The notes below the pieces were generated by a model. The model had not been told where the DNA came from, ran no database searches, and saw only the letters and a list, made by a program, of their open reading frames with translations. Below are positions 47,737 to 57,764 of a stretch of DNA of 64,000 bases, piece by piece (position 1 is the stretch's first letter; the number at the start of each line of letters is the position of its first letter). Source of the DNA: JAVDCA01 sp035293985. GTDB taxonomy: Bacteria > Pseudomonadota > Alphaproteobacteria > Rhizobiales > Xanthobacteraceae. A program made the translations under genes and the position numbers. The DNA lies in assembly GCA_035293985.1 (NCBI GenBank), contig DATGLS010000048.1, forward strand, positions 124,001 to 188,000, read 5' to 3'.

Positions 47737-49932
47737 CTACGCCGCAACCGCCGCGGCGGCGCTCGCGGCGCCGTCGAGGATCGTGATTTCGCCGTACCCG
47801 GCCGCCGTGAGGCGATCGCGGGCGGAGCGGGTGACGGGCGCGGTCTCCTCGCTTGTGACCAGCACGGCGCGCGGGGTGAGCCGGGCGAGCCACTCGATCG
47901 GGGCCTCGGCGACGGTGCCGGCGTCGATCAGCACGTGATCATAGGTGCGCGCCAGCGCCTCGATGAACGTCGCGAGGCGCTGCGACGCGACGATCGCGGC
48001 GCCGGCCGCGCCGATGCGGCCGGCATTGACCAGATGCACCCGCGAAAGCTTGTCGCGCGTGATGACGTCGCCGAACGACGCCATGCCGCGGGCGATCTCG
48101 GCGACGCCCGGCGCGTGCGCGTCGGCGGCGATCGCCGCCAGGTTGGGCGCGCCGACCGCGAGATCGAGCAGGATCACCCGGGCGCTGCGCGAGAGCGCGC
48201 GCGCGAGCGTCACGGCGCTGAGCGTGGTGCCGACATTGCGCGCGGCGCCGAACACCGCGATGCGCCCGCCGGCCTCGCCGGCGGCGCGCAGGTTGGCGGC
48301 GAGATCGTCGATCGCCCGCAGCGGCACGCCGAGCGCCGGATGCGTCACCGCGAGGCTCACCCGCGACGGCGGAATCCCGAGGTCGGCCGCGACCGCCGCG
48401 GTGGCGGGCGCGAGCGGCGCCGGCGGCGCCGCGGGTTGGCGCATCAGCTCGCCGGTCGTCACGAAGCCGGCGCTGATCACCATGGTGGCGAGCATCGCGA
48501 CCAGAATCGTCGGCAGCTTCTTGGGGAAATACGGCGTATTGCTCACCACCGCGCGCGAGATGATGCGGGTGTCGGGCGGCGCGCTGCCGATGGTGTCGCG
48601 CGCCGTCGCCTCGCGGTACTTGGCGAGATAGGATTCGAGCAGATCGCGCAGCGATTTGGCGTTGCGTTCGAGCGCGCGCAGCTGCACGTCCTGCTCGTTG
48701 GTGGTCGCGGCCTGGCGCTTGAGCTCGTCGAGGTTCTGGCTCAGCGCGGTGACCCGGCCGTCGGCGATCTTGGCGTCGTTCTCGAACGAGCGCGCGAGCT
48801 TCTCGGCCTCGGAACGGATCTGCCCGTCGAGATCCGCGATCTGCGCCTTCAACTCGCGGATACGCGGGTGGTTGTCGAGCAGCGTCGCGGACTGCTCGGC
48901 GAGCTGTGCGCGCAGCGTGATACGCTGCTCGGAGAGGCGCCGGATCAGGTCGGAGTTGAGCACGTCGGAGGCCTCGATCGGGCCACCGCCCTTCAGCATG
49001 TCGCGGATGATGCGCGCGCGCGTCTCGGCGTCGGCCTTCTGCGCCCGCGCCAGTGCGAGCTGCGAGTTGAACTCGCCGAGCTGCTGGCTCGACAGCGTGG
49101 TGTTGTTGGTTCCGAGGACCAGATTGGTGCGTGAGCGATATGCCTCGACCTGTGCCTCCGCGGCCTCGACGCGCGGCTGCAGCTTGTCGATCCGATTCTG
49201 CAACCACTGGCTCGCCTCCGTGGTCGACTGCTGGCGCGCCTGCTGCTGCAGCTCGAGATAGCCGTCGGCGACCGCATCGACGGCCCGCGCCGCGAGCTTC
49301 GGGTCCTCAGAGGTGAACTCGATCGTGATCACGCGCGAGCGGTCGATCGGAAACGCGGTGAGCCGCTCGTAATAGGATTCGAGCACGCGCTCCTCGGCGG
49401 TCTGCTTGAGCGGATCGCGCAGCAGGCCGGTCATGATCAGCGCATACTTCCACGGCGGGATGCCTTTGAGCACCGGATCGAACTCCGGCTTCTCGCCGAG
49501 CTTGAGCTTCTTGATCACCTGGAGCGCGAGCTCGCGCGAGAGGATGAGCTGCACCTGGCTGGTGAGCGCGAACTCGTCCGCCGGCCCGCGGTCGGCGGTC
49601 GCCTTGTCGGCGTCCGGCCGCAGGAAGATGTTCTCGCGTCCCTCGTAGAGAATCGCCGCCGAGGACTTGTACTTCGGCGTGATCACGTGCACCGCGATCG
49701 CGGCGAGCGCGGTCACGATGATGGTCGGGACGATGATCGAAAGCTTGCGCCGCCACAGCGCGCGGCCGAGCGCGCGAACGTCGAGCTCGCCTTCCGGCTC
49801 GACCGCCGGCCGGATGTCGGGCGCCACGCTGGGAGATCTGACGGGCTGCGGCTGGGGAGCCTGCATCGGCGCGGCCGGCGCCTTGACATAAGTCGCCTGC
49901 TCCGCTGCCGAACTCTTGCGCTTGAAGAACAT
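47737..49932 (-). CDS. GumC/Wzc-like polysaccharide chain-length protein with damaged P-loop (731 aa)
   Basis: The protein has a Wzz domain with a first membrane segment (KLSIIVPTIIVTALAAIAVH) and a second near residue 480 (LPTILVAMLATMVISAGFVT). Between them is a long coiled coil (RIDKLQPRVEAAEAQVEAYR). The C-terminal domain has the shape of a BY-kinase, but its P-loop reads VFGAARNVGTTLSA and lacks the essential Lys; no tyrosine cluster is seen at the C-terminus. It probably controls chain length or export without kinase activity. The ATG at 49932 follows GGAG. It is convergent with the fusion gene and divergent from the GT4 gene. Confidence 0.88.
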   Translation of the reverse strand: MFFKRKSSAAEQATYVKAPAAPMQAPQPQPVRSPSVAPDIRPAVEPEGELDVRALGRALWRRKLSIIVPTIIVTALAAIAVHVITPKYKSSAAILYEGRENIFLRPDADKATADRGPADEFALTSQVQLILSRELALQVIKKLKLGEKPEFDPVLKGIPPWKYALIMTGLLRDPLKQTAEERVLESYYERLTAFPIDRSRVITIEFTSEDPKLAARAVDAVADGYLELQQQARQQSTTEASQWLQNRIDKLQPRVEAAEAQVEAYRSRTNLVLGTNNTTLSSQQLGEFNSQLALARAQKADAETRARIIRDMLKGGGPIEASDVLNSDLIRRLSEQRITLRAQLAEQSATLLDNHPRIRELKAQIADLDGQIRSEAEKLARSFENDAKIADGRVTALSQNLDELKRQAATTNEQDVQLRALERNAKSLRDLLESYLAKYREATARDTIGSAPPDTRIISRAVVSNTPYFPKKLPTILVAMLATMVISAGFVTTGELMRQPAAPPAPLAPATAAVAADLGIPPSRVSLAVTHPALGVPLRAIDDLAANLRAAGEAGGRIAVFGAARNVGTTLSAVTLARALSRSARVILLDLAVGAPNLAAIAADAHAPGVAEIARGMASFGDVITRDKLSRVHLVNAGRIGAAGAAIVASQRLATFIEALARTYDHVLIDAGTVAEAPIEWLARLTPRAVLVTSEETAPVTRSARDRLTAAGYGEITILDGAASAAAAVAA

Positions 49933-50134
49933 CACCGCAAACTCCACTCGCCCTACGACTCAAAGTGGGCACGCCCGGACGCCATGGCCGCGATCACACT
50001 CCATTATGGTTTCCGCCCCGTTAATGGATCGATTTTCCTTGACGGCCGAAGGGCTTCCTTAACGGCGCCAGTGCTTGATTGAAGACAATTTTCGACACCC
50101 TGCGCCGGGACGGCGCGGCAGCCGTTTCGGGGTC

Positions 50135-51439
50135 ATGCGTATGGCAGCCTCAAGGTTGGGAGGAAGTCCGGGACGACGTCTGCGGATCATCCATGTCGTG
50201 CGTGCGCCGATCGGCGGCATCTTCCGCCACATCGTCGATCTCGCGACCGCCCAGGCCGCGTCCGGCCACGAGGTCGGCATCGTCTGCAACTCGCTCGAGG
50301 GCGGCGCCTTCGAGGACGACTGGATCGCCCGCATCGCACCGAAGCTCGCCTTCGGCGTGACCCGCATCCCGATGCGCCGGCAGGTGTCGCCCTCCGACTG
50401 GGGCGCGATCCGCGCCCTGATGCGCCATCTCGGCGCGATCGCGCCCGACGTCGTGCACGCGCACGGGTCCAAGGGCGGCGTCTACGGCCGGCTGATCGGC
50501 ACCTGGCTCAACCGCAAGCGCCCGGTCGCGCGCATCTATGCGCCGCACGGCGGCAGCCTGCACTATCCGGCGACATCGCTCGAGGGCCGCGTCTATTTCG
50601 CGGTCGAGCGGCGGCTCGAGCGCATCACCGACGCGCTCGTGCATGTGAGCGCCTACGAGGCCGAAACCTACCGCCGCAAGGTCGGCAAGCCGCGCTGCGC
50701 CGCGCACGTGATCCGCAACGGGCTGCGGCCGGACGAGTACGTGCCGGTGGTGGCCAACGCCGACGCGCGCGATTTCCTCTTTCTCGGCATGCTGCGCAGC
50801 CTCAAAGGCATCGATGTGTTTCTCGAGGCGCTGGCGCGGCTCGAGACGGAGCATGGCCGCAACGCGACAGCGCACGTGATCGGCCAGGCCGACGACCTGG
50901 CGAGCTTCGAGAAGATGGCGCGCGCGCTCGGCATCGCGGCGCGGGTCGCGTTCCACGATCCGATGCCGACGCGCGAAGCCTTCGCGATGGCGCACGCGCT
51001 GATCGTGCCGTCGCGCGCCGAGTCGATGCCCTATGTGGTGCTCGAGGCGGTCGCGGGCGCGATGCCGCTCATCGCCACGCGGGTCGGCGGCATTCCGGAG
51101 ATCTTCGGCCCGCGCGCCGACGATCTCGTGGGGCCGGGCGACGCGGCGGCGCTCGCCGAGGCGATGCACCGCCTGCTCGCCGATCGCCCGCGCGCCGCGC
51201 GCGACGCGCTCGAGCGGCGCGAATGGCTGCTGCCGCGCTTCAACATCGACGTGATGCAGGACGAGGTCGCCGCGCTCTATCACGCGATCCTCGACCGCAA
51301 GGCCGCGAAGCGCGCCCCGCGCCGCCTGCCCGCGCGCGAAGCGCCGGCGACGGCGCCCGCGCAATGGCTGCCGATCGACGAGGACCGTCGGCGCGCGGCG
51401 CGAGGCACCGCGGCGCGCGTCCACACGCGCGTGGATTGA
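50135..51439 (+). CDS. Family 4 glycosyltransferase (434 aa)
   Basis: The GT-B fold is recognised from IIHVVRAPIGGIFRHIVDLA, the acceptor-domain end VVHAHGSKGGVYGRL, and the donor-binding LIVPSRAESMPYVVLEAVAG with the EX7E-type motif, followed by PLIATRVGGIPEIF. The first ATG is at 50135; upstream codons are open but not protein-like. The last 40 residues are a low-complexity basic tail. It likely adds a sugar to the repeat unit. It starts the gt4-wcaJ-wzy rightward series. Confidence 0.92.
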   Translation: MRMAASRLGGSPGRRLRIIHVVRAPIGGIFRHIVDLATAQAASGHEVGIVCNSLEGGAFEDDWIARIAPKLAFGVTRIPMRRQVSPSDWGAIRALMRHLGAIAPDVVHAHGSKGGVYGRLIGTWLNRKRPVARIYAPHGGSLHYPATSLEGRVYFAVERRLERITDALVHVSAYEAETYRRKVGKPRCAAHVIRNGLRPDEYVPVVANADARDFLFLGMLRSLKGIDVFLEALARLETEHGRNATAHVIGQADDLASFEKMARALGIAARVAFHDPMPTREAFAMAHALIVPSRAESMPYVVLEAVAGAMPLIATRVGGIPEIFGPRADDLVGPGDAAALAEAMHRLLADRPRAARDALERREWLLPRFNIDVMQDEVAALYHAILDRKAAKRAPRRLPAREAPATAPAQWLPIDEDRRRAARGTAARVHTRVD

Positions 51440-51787
51440 TCCTCGTGGCCCGGCTCTCCCGGCTCTCCCTTGCTTGCCGACGCGACGCAAAGACGTGGAT
51501 GCCCGGGACGAGCGCGGGCATGACGAAGAGAAAATTCGATTCAAATTTTAGCCAACGGTGTCTTTCGCTTGCGCCGCTTGCGGTTACTGGATGCCCGCCT
51601 TCGCGGGCCATGACGCCGTCGTCGTCGCGCGCGTCGAATTAACGAATGTGGCCGCCGCGCCCGCCCAATTCCCTCGAATGTTTACCCTGTTTTTACTCTT
51701 TCGAGACGAATTCCGACTAAATCACCATGTGTTGGGGGTTGATCGCGTGTGGCGGCGGTCGTTGCCGCGGAGTGTGTTTGGTTAACG
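51440..51787. other. Gap with two GATGCCCG-type palindromic repeats
   Basis: No gene is seen in this 348-bp gap. It holds a dispersed palindrome at 51487-51525 (GATGCCCGGGACGAGCGCGG followed by GCATGACG) and a second, shorter one at 51584-51611 (TGGATGCCCGCCTTCGCGGG). A further copy of the first type is at 54929-54968. The AT-rich part before 51788 probably holds the wcaJ-like promoter. Confidence 0.65.
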
Positions 51788-53332
51788 ATGATCAGGGGCA
51801 TCGATACTCCTGCCATCCGAGCTGAGAGCGCGCAGAGCGCCGCCGCATCGGCGGTCGCATCGGTGCGTCGGCGGGCGCGCGAGCTCTCCCCGCTCGCGCG
51901 CGCGATCGCGGCCGAGCCGGTGTCGCAGGCGATCTCGCCGGTCGTGCTCGGCGGCATCGTGCGCGTGGTCGAGCTCGTGCTCATCGCCGCGATCGGCGGC
52001 GCGGTCTACCTCTACACGACGTTCCCGGTCGAAGGCTTCGAGTGGCGCTACGTCTTCGCCGATCTTGCGATCGCGATGGCCGCCGTCACCACGTTCCAGC
52101 TGTTCGACGTCTACTCGACGCAGGCGTTCCGCACCCATGTGCATCAGCTGAGCCGCCTCAGCATCGCCTGGACGCTCGTCTTTCTGATCGCGCTCGCGCT
52201 CGCTTTCTTCATCAAGTTCGAGGACACGTTCTCGCGCGCCTGGGCGGGCGGCTGGTACGGCATCGGCCTCATCGCCCTCTTCGCCGACCGGCTGATCCTC
52301 ACCTCGATGGTGCGGCGCTGGGCGCGCAGCGGGCGGCTGGTGCGCCGCGTCATCATCGTCGGCGGCGGGCGCGAGGGCGAGTCGCTCGTGCGCGCGCTCG
52401 AGCACGAGGCGGACTCGGATCTGCGCATCTGCGGCGTGTTCGACGACCGCGGCGGCGAGCGCAGCCCGCAGGTGGTCGCCGGCATTCCCAAGCTCGGCAC
52501 CGTCGACGATCTCGTCGAGTTCACCCGCCGCACCCGCGTCGATCTCATCCTCGTGTCGCTGCCGCTCACCGCCGAGGAGCGCGTGCTGCACATGGTGCGC
52601 AAGCTGTGGGTGCTGCCGGTCGACGTGCGGCTCGCGGCGCACATGAGCAAGCTGCGCTTCCGGCCGCGCGCCTACTCCTACATCGGCAACGTGCCGGTGC
52701 TCGACATCTTCGACAAGCCGATCGCCGACTGGAACATGGTGATGAAGACCGTGTTCGACCGCGTTGTCGGCACGCTCGCGCTGATCGGGCTCGCGCCCGT
52801 GATGGCGCTGACCGCCCTCGCCATCAAGCTCGACAGCCGCGGGCCGGTGTTCTTCCGCCAGCGCCGCCTCGGCTTCAACAACGAGGTGATCGAGGTCTAC
52901 AAGTTCCGCTCGATGTACCACGACAAGGCCGATCCGCTCGCCCGCAGCGTCGTGACCAGGAACGACCCGCGCGTCACCCGTGTCGGACGCTTCATCCGCA
53001 AGACCTCGATCGACGAGCTGCCGCAGCTCCTCAACGTGCTGCGCGGCGAGCTCTCGCTGGTCGGCCCGCGCCCGCACGCCGTCGAGGCCAACACGGCGAA
53101 CAAGCTGTGGGAAGAGGTGGTCGACGGCTACTTCGCGCGCCATCGCGTGCGCCCCGGCATCACGGGCTGGGCGCAGATCAACGGCTGGCGCGGCGAGGTC
53201 AACACGCCCGACAAGCTCCAGCACCGCGTCGAGCACGACCTCTACTACATCGAGAACTGGTCGCTCCTGTTCGACATGTACATCCTGATGCGCACGCCCT
53301 TTGCGCTCTTGAAGACCGAGAATGCGTATTGA
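51788..53332 (+). CDS. Undecaprenyl-phosphate sugar phosphotransferase (WcaJ-like, 514 aa)
   Basis: This enzyme primes polysaccharide synthesis by moving a sugar-phosphate to undecaprenyl phosphate. The N-terminal part has four membrane segments and a CoA-binding-like domain (VIIVGGGREGESLVRALEHE). The C-terminal transferase domain starts FDRVVGTLALIGLAPVMALT and has KFRSMYHDKADP, RKTSIDELPQLLNVLRGELS and GPRPHAVEAN, then RVRPGITGWAQINGWRGE. All family motifs are present. The start at 51788 gives a normal length. Confidence 0.95.
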   Translation: MIRGIDTPAIRAESAQSAAASAVASVRRRARELSPLARAIAAEPVSQAISPVVLGGIVRVVELVLIAAIGGAVYLYTTFPVEGFEWRYVFADLAIAMAAVTTFQLFDVYSTQAFRTHVHQLSRLSIAWTLVFLIALALAFFIKFEDTFSRAWAGGWYGIGLIALFADRLILTSMVRRWARSGRLVRRVIIVGGGREGESLVRALEHEADSDLRICGVFDDRGGERSPQVVAGIPKLGTVDDLVEFTRRTRVDLILVSLPLTAEERVLHMVRKLWVLPVDVRLAAHMSKLRFRPRAYSYIGNVPVLDIFDKPIADWNMVMKTVFDRVVGTLALIGLAPVMALTALAIKLDSRGPVFFRQRRLGFNNEVIEVYKFRSMYHDKADPLARSVVTRNDPRVTRVGRFIRKTSIDELPQLLNVLRGELSLVGPRPHAVEANTANKLWEEVVDGYFARHRVRPGITGWAQINGWRGEVNTPDKLQHRVEHDLYYIENWSLLFDMYILMRTPFALLKTENAY

Positions 53333-53340
53333 GTGGTTAC

Positions 53341-53534
53341 CCTCGCCTGCAGCGGGAGGGTCGACCGTCTGAGCGAAGCGAGGACCGTCGGGTGGGGTCT
53401 GGCGGCGAAGTCACCCCACCCCGTCGAACATTTCGCTTCGCTCAATGCTCCGTAGCCGATGCTTCGCATCGGCGTTCTTGAGGCACGGCGGCCGAAGGCC
53501 GCCTATGCCCTCCCCCTGCAGGGGAAAGTGAAGA
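53341..53534. repeat. Palindromic repeat region between wcaJ-like and wzy-like genes
   Basis: This stretch contains several inverted repeats, for example CCGATGC/GCATCGG at 53456-53472. The ends (ACCCTCGCCTGCAGCGGGAG and CCCTCCCCCTGCAGGGGAAA) are partly complementary. It resembles dispersed repeats of Bradyrhizobium-type genomes and holds no gene. Confidence 0.6.
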
Positions 53535-53549
53535 GAGTCGACTGCGGCA

Positions 53550-54839
53550 ATGACCTACGCCACCACTACCAGCTACCCCCTCCCCTACGCGGCGCCGCCG
53601 CGGGGCGGCGCGCTGGCGTTCATCGACAAGCTGCGGCTCGGCTCGTTCTGGCTCGTCGCGGCGATCAGCGGCTTCGTCATCATCGAGCCGGCGCCGTACG
53701 AGTTCATGATCATCATCTCGGCGCTGATCTTCATCGCCACCGGCGTGCGCATGCGCGAAGGCCACCTGCCGCTGCTGCTGATGCTGGTGTTCTATAATGT
53801 GGGCTTCGCGACCTCGCTGGTGCAGGTGATCGAGCAGGACGAGACCGCGCGCTGGACCGCGATCTCGTGCTTCCTCTCGCTCACCTCGCTGTTCTTCGCG
53901 GTCGCGCTCGCCGAGGACACCGAGCGGCGGCTGCGCGTCTACATGAGCGGATACATCCTCGCCGCCGTGATGACGTCGATCATCGGCGTGCTCGCCTATT
54001 TCCACCTCATGCCCAACTCGCAGATGTTCATCCGCGCGCTGCGCGCCGCCTCGACCTTCAAGGACCCGAACGTGTTCGGGCCGTTCCTGATCCTGCCCGG
54101 CCTGTTCGTGGTGCAGCGGATCATCTTCGGCAACGCCCGCGCCATCCTGCTCAACGGCGTGACCATGCTGATCATCGCGGCCGGGCTCTTCTTCGCCTTC
54201 TCGCGCGGCGCCTGGGGCAATTTCGCGGCCTCGTGCGCGCTGATGATGTTCTTCCTGTTCGTGACCGCGTCCTCGAACAACCGGCGCCTGCGCATCGTCG
54301 TGTTCGCGGTCGCGGGCGTCGCCGTGATCGCGATGTTCATCCTCGCTCTGCTCTCGATGAAGGGCGTCGACGCGTTGTTCAAGGAGCGCGCCGCTTTCGT
54401 CGAGAGCTACGACGCCGGCCATCTCGGCCGCTTCGGCCGCCACATCCTCGGCGCGCTGATGATGTTCGACTATCCGCTCGGCCTCGGGCCGCTGCAGTTC
54501 AACAAGTACTTTCCCGAGGATCCGCACAACTCCTTCCTCGACTCCTTCGTCGCGGGCGGCTGGCTCGGCGGCTTCGCCTTCGTGGCGCTCGTGCTGGTGA
54601 CCCTCGTGATCGGCTTTCGCCACCTGTTCGCGCGCACGCCGTGGCAGCCGGCCTACATCGCGTGCTTCTCGGCCTTCATCGGCGAGGTCGGCGAGAGCTA
54701 CATCATCGACGTGCAGCACTGGCGCCACTACTACCTGATCTTGGGGTTCGTGTGGGGCCTGATGGTCGCCGGGCGGGCGTGGCAACGCGAGCAGGTGCGG
54801 GCGAAGGTGAACGGCGGGGCGGCGCCGGCGCCTGGGTAG
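53550..54839 (+). CDS. Wzy/O-antigen-ligase-like polysaccharide polymerase (429 aa)
   Basis: The protein has about 10-11 membrane segments and one large periplasmic loop (residues about 270-330) ending in GLGPLQFNKYFPEDPHNSFL. The PHNSFLD motif and the preceding GLGP are typical of the Wzy_C/O-antigen ligase family. It would join repeat units in the periplasm after flipping. It lies downstream of the priming transferase on the same strand and closes the cluster. Confidence 0.88.
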   Translation: MTYATTTSYPLPYAAPPRGGALAFIDKLRLGSFWLVAAISGFVIIEPAPYEFMIIISALIFIATGVRMREGHLPLLLMLVFYNVGFATSLVQVIEQDETARWTAISCFLSLTSLFFAVALAEDTERRLRVYMSGYILAAVMTSIIGVLAYFHLMPNSQMFIRALRAASTFKDPNVFGPFLILPGLFVVQRIIFGNARAILLNGVTMLIIAAGLFFAFSRGAWGNFAASCALMMFFLFVTASSNNRRLRIVVFAVAGVAVIAMFILALLSMKGVDALFKERAAFVESYDAGHLGRFGRHILGALMMFDYPLGLGPLQFNKYFPEDPHNSFLDSFVAGGWLGGFAFVALVLVTLVIGFRHLFARTPWQPAYIACFSAFIGEVGESYIIDVQHWRHYYLILGFVWGLMVAGRAWQREQVRAKVNGGAAPAPG

Positions 54840-54928
54840 CGTCGGACTCCGTCATGGCGGGCCATGGCCGTCGATGGACGGCGTCGCTTCGCTCGCCTAT
54901 GTGCCGGCCATCGACGTCTTGCTTCGCC

Positions 54929-54968
54929 GCAAAGACATGGATGCCCGGGGCAAGCCCCGGGCATGACG
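54929..54968. repeat. Dispersed GATGCCCGGGGC palindrome
   Basis: GCAAAGACATGGATGCCCGG is followed by GGCAAGCCCCGGGCATGACG. The arms ATGCCCGGGGC and GCCCCGGGCAT pair perfectly. A close copy is at 51487-51525. It lies between the polymerase gene and yghU. Confidence 0.8.
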
Positions 54969-54993
54969 TGGTGATCGGGGCCGCTGGGCTCGT

Positions 54994-55890
54994 TCAGCTC
55001 GCGGCGGCCGTGAGCTTGGCTTGCAGCTTGTCCTGCGTCTTCGTCTCGAAGTCGCTCGCGTCGTGGCGCTCGTGCAGCTGATCGGCGGGATCGCCGCTCA
55101 ATCGGTTGACCTTGCGGCCGCGCTTCACCGCCGGGCGCTGGCCGATCATCGTCGTCCAGCGTTGCACGTTCTTGTATTCATGGACCGACAGAAATTCGGC
55201 GCCGCCATACTGGTTGTTTTGGGCGAGGCCGCCGTACCAGGGCCAGATCGCGATGTCGGCGACCGTGTAGGTATCGCCGGCGACGTATTCGCTCTCGCCG
55301 AGGCGGCGGTCGAGCACGTCGAGCTGGCGTTTCGTCTCCATGGCGAAGCGGTTGATGGCGTATTCGATCTTGGTGGTCGCGTAGGCGTAGAAGTGGCCGA
55401 AACCGCCGCCGACATAGGGCGTGCTGCCCATCTGCCAGAAGAGCCAGGACAGGCATTCGGCGCGCGCGGCGCGCTCGGTCGGCAGCAACGCGCCGAATTT
55501 CTCGGCGAGATAGACCAGGATCGCGCCGGATTCGAAGACGCGCACGGGCTTGGGCTCGGAGCGGTCGAGCAAGGCTGGAATCTTCGAATTCGGATTGATG
55601 GCGACGAACCCGCTGCCGAACTGGTCGCCCTGGCCGATCCGGATCAGCCAGGCGTCGTACTCGGCGCCGCGATGGCCGAGCGCCAGGAGCTCCTCCAGCA
55701 TGATGGTGACCTTCTGGCCGTTGGGCGTCCCCAGCGAGTAGAGCTGCAGCGGGTGGCGCCCGACCGGGAGCTCCTTCTCGTGAGTCGGCCCGGCGATCGG
55801 CCGGTTGGTGCTGGCGTAGCGAAAGCCGCTGCCGTCCTTGGCGTTGGCCCAGGTCCAGACCTTCGGCGGCGTATAAGGCGTATCGTTCAT
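54994..55890 (-). CDS. yghU: YghU-type glutathione S-transferase (298 aa)
   Basis: The protein starts MNDTPYTPPKVWTWANAKDG, and has LYSLGTPNGQKVTIMLEELL, the thioredoxin-like domain with the TPNGQK active-site segment of the Nu class. The C-terminal helical domain has FWQMGSTPYVGGGFGHFYAY. This class binds two glutathiones and reduces organic peroxides or disulfides. The length fits YghU. It is not part of the polysaccharide cluster. Confidence 0.93.
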   Translation of the reverse strand: MNDTPYTPPKVWTWANAKDGSGFRYASTNRPIAGPTHEKELPVGRHPLQLYSLGTPNGQKVTIMLEELLALGHRGAEYDAWLIRIGQGDQFGSGFVAINPNSKIPALLDRSEPKPVRVFESGAILVYLAEKFGALLPTERAARAECLSWLFWQMGSTPYVGGGFGHFYAYATTKIEYAINRFAMETKRQLDVLDRRLGESEYVAGDTYTVADIAIWPWYGGLAQNNQYGGAEFLSVHEYKNVQRWTTMIGQRPAVKRGRKVNRLSGDPADQLHERHDASDFETKTQDKLQAKLTAAAS

Positions 55891-55985
55891 CGTCGTCCTC
55901 GTCGGGTGGCGCAAAATTGGCTCGCCGCCCAGCTTATTCCCCGCCGGGCGTGTCCGCCATACCGCGCAGCAATCGTGTCACGGGA

Positions 55986-56574
55986 TGGCTGGGGCGGCGG
56001 CTTCGGCGCCGAAACCAAGCTGTCGGGCAACTCTCGGGCAACTGGAGCGCCAACTTCTCGTTCGCGCCCTCGATCGTGAGCCCGCAGGGCGCCCTCGCGG
56101 GCGGCCAGGCCGGCTACAAGTGGCAGATGGGACCACCTCATGCTCGGTTACGAGGCCGACGCCGGGTGGGGCCACATGAGCGACACGCGCGGCACCATCG
56201 GCGGGGTCGCCGACGCGCAGAGCATCGACTGGTTCGCGACGGCGCGCGGGCGCATCGGCTATGCCATGCCGTCCTACCTGCTCTACGCGACCGCCGGCGG
56301 CGCCTGGGCCGGCGCGCACGAGGGCATCTCGTTCACGGGTGGCCCCACGTCCCCCGACTTCACCCACACGCTCACCGGCTGGACCGCCGGCCTCGGCATC
56401 GAGGCGCGGCTGTTCGGGCCGCTGGACCGGCAAAGTCGAGTACCTCCACTCGACCTCGGCACCATGTCGAACAGTTTTGTGGTCGACGCCGGCACCGGCG
56501 AGGTGTTCTCGAGCCGCGCGTCCGTGCGCAGCGATCTCGTGCGGGTCGGCTTGAACATGCAGATCGGGCCCTGA
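55986..56574 (+). pseudogene. Broken outer-membrane beta-barrel protein gene
   Basis: The pieces NWSANFSFAPSIVSPQGALA, GGQAGYKWQMG, then LGYEADAGWGHMSDTRGT, DWFATARGRIGYAMPSYLLY, ATAGGAWAG and VRSDLVRVGLNMQIGP are those of an Omp25/porin-like barrel of Rhizobiales. They lie in different frames. Breaks occur near 56030, near 56130, and a compensated pair at about 56436-56458. The start and signal peptide are also missing. Either the gene is dead or the assembly has errors here. Confidence 0.7.
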
Positions 56575-57501
56575 GGCGGGGCGCGACGCCATTGGCGATG
56601 ACGCGCAAGGCGTCATCGCGAGGAGGCCACGGGCCGACGAGGCGATCTCGCCGCCGCCAAATACGCCCATGAAATCGTTACTGTTATCCCAGTTGGGTCA
56701 CGCTGCCAAAATTGGTCAGGCCACGACCTCGGCGCAGCCGGCCGCGACCACCGCCATGCCCAGGCTCGGGTGCGTGGGCACGTGGCCCAGGCGGATCCTC
56801 AGGCCGTCCATGCCGTGATGTTGGGAACTCGTCATCAAAGGGATTGAAACCATTGCTGCCATCCCGCTGGGTTCGTTCCGCCAAAATTGGCGACGATCTG
56901 CGGCCTCCCCACCGCTCAGGATACTGGGTTGAAATTGTTGATCTTTCCTCGAATGGCTTTGTTCTGCCGCTCTGCGACCTCGCTCCTCGACAATTCTGGT
57001 GCCGCCTCCCGCCGGCTTCCTCAGCCTCGACCGGACCGTCTGCGCCGACCGCCCATTGAAATCATTTGAATTTCTGGCTTCGTTTTGCTCAAGAGCATCC
57101 TCAGCCGGCGCGCTCGTCTCGACTGGTTGGAGGCCGCCGAAGCCCTGCATTGAAATCAATGCTGCATCTAGATTTGTTTTGTTCGGAGGCTCTCCGGCCT
57201 CTCGCCACTCGGCTCATCGGCCTCCGCGCCGCGCTCACGGCCGCGTACTCGTTTCTCGTTTCTCGTTTCTCGTTTCTCGCCTGACCCGCCGCAGATCAGC
57301 TCGCGCGCAATCCTGCAAGCTCCGTCCTCGTCTCGCGTCAGCATCGCGCCCGCGTGCAGAATTCGCAACAAGAGTCTCATCTATCCCCGCTATTCAGTTT
57401 TTTGCGCTCCGCGCGCCGGCGGCGAGGCCCGTCGGCCGCCGGCGCTCAATCCGCGCCGGGCGTTGCCTCACCCCCTGCCCGCCCCTATAGTCCGCCCATC
57501 T
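56575..57501. other. Long gap with degenerate repeats, no intact gene
   Basis: At 56594-56650 lies a dispersed repeat of the type GCGTCATCGCGAGGAGGCCA. From 56684 to about 57190, degenerate units of roughly 90-130 bp share pieces such as GCCAAAATTGG (56706 and 56880 regions) and ATTGAAATCA (57057 and 57150 regions). They may be the remains of a gene for a repetitive protein. At 57251-57278 the 7-mer GTTTCTC is repeated four times. No intact coding frame is supported. Confidence 0.55.
57251..57278 (+). repeat. Four tandem GTTTCTC units
   Basis: GTTTCTC is repeated four times without change. It lies in non-coding DNA upstream of tRNA-Pro. Confidence 0.95.
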
Positions 57502-57579
57502 CGGAGCGTAGCGCAGCCCGGTTAGCGCACCAGTCTGGGGGACTGGGGGTCGCGAGTTCAAATCTCGCCGCTCCGACCA
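57502..57579 (+). tRNA. tRNA-Pro (GGG)
   Basis: Acceptor CGGAGCG pairs with CGCTCCG, the D-arm is GCGCAGCCCGGTTAGCGC, and the anticodon stem CCAGT/ACTGG encloses CTGGGGG (anticodon GGG). The T-loop is GTTCAAA and CCA is encoded at 57577-57579. It marks the left edge of a variable region, but no integrase is seen beside it. Confidence 0.95.
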
Positions 57580-57764
57580 ACAATATCAGGGCCTCGCCAC
57601 CTACCCATTGGCCTTCTGGTATCCTCAGATACTAATTGGCAACCAGTTGGACTCGCGCGACTACGCGCTGCACCTGCATAGCTCGCCACCGGAGCGCCTG
57701 TCGGCACGGAGGACAGCACCTTCCAAGTTGCGAGGCTTCGCTCGGCTCAATCGACGAAAGGAAG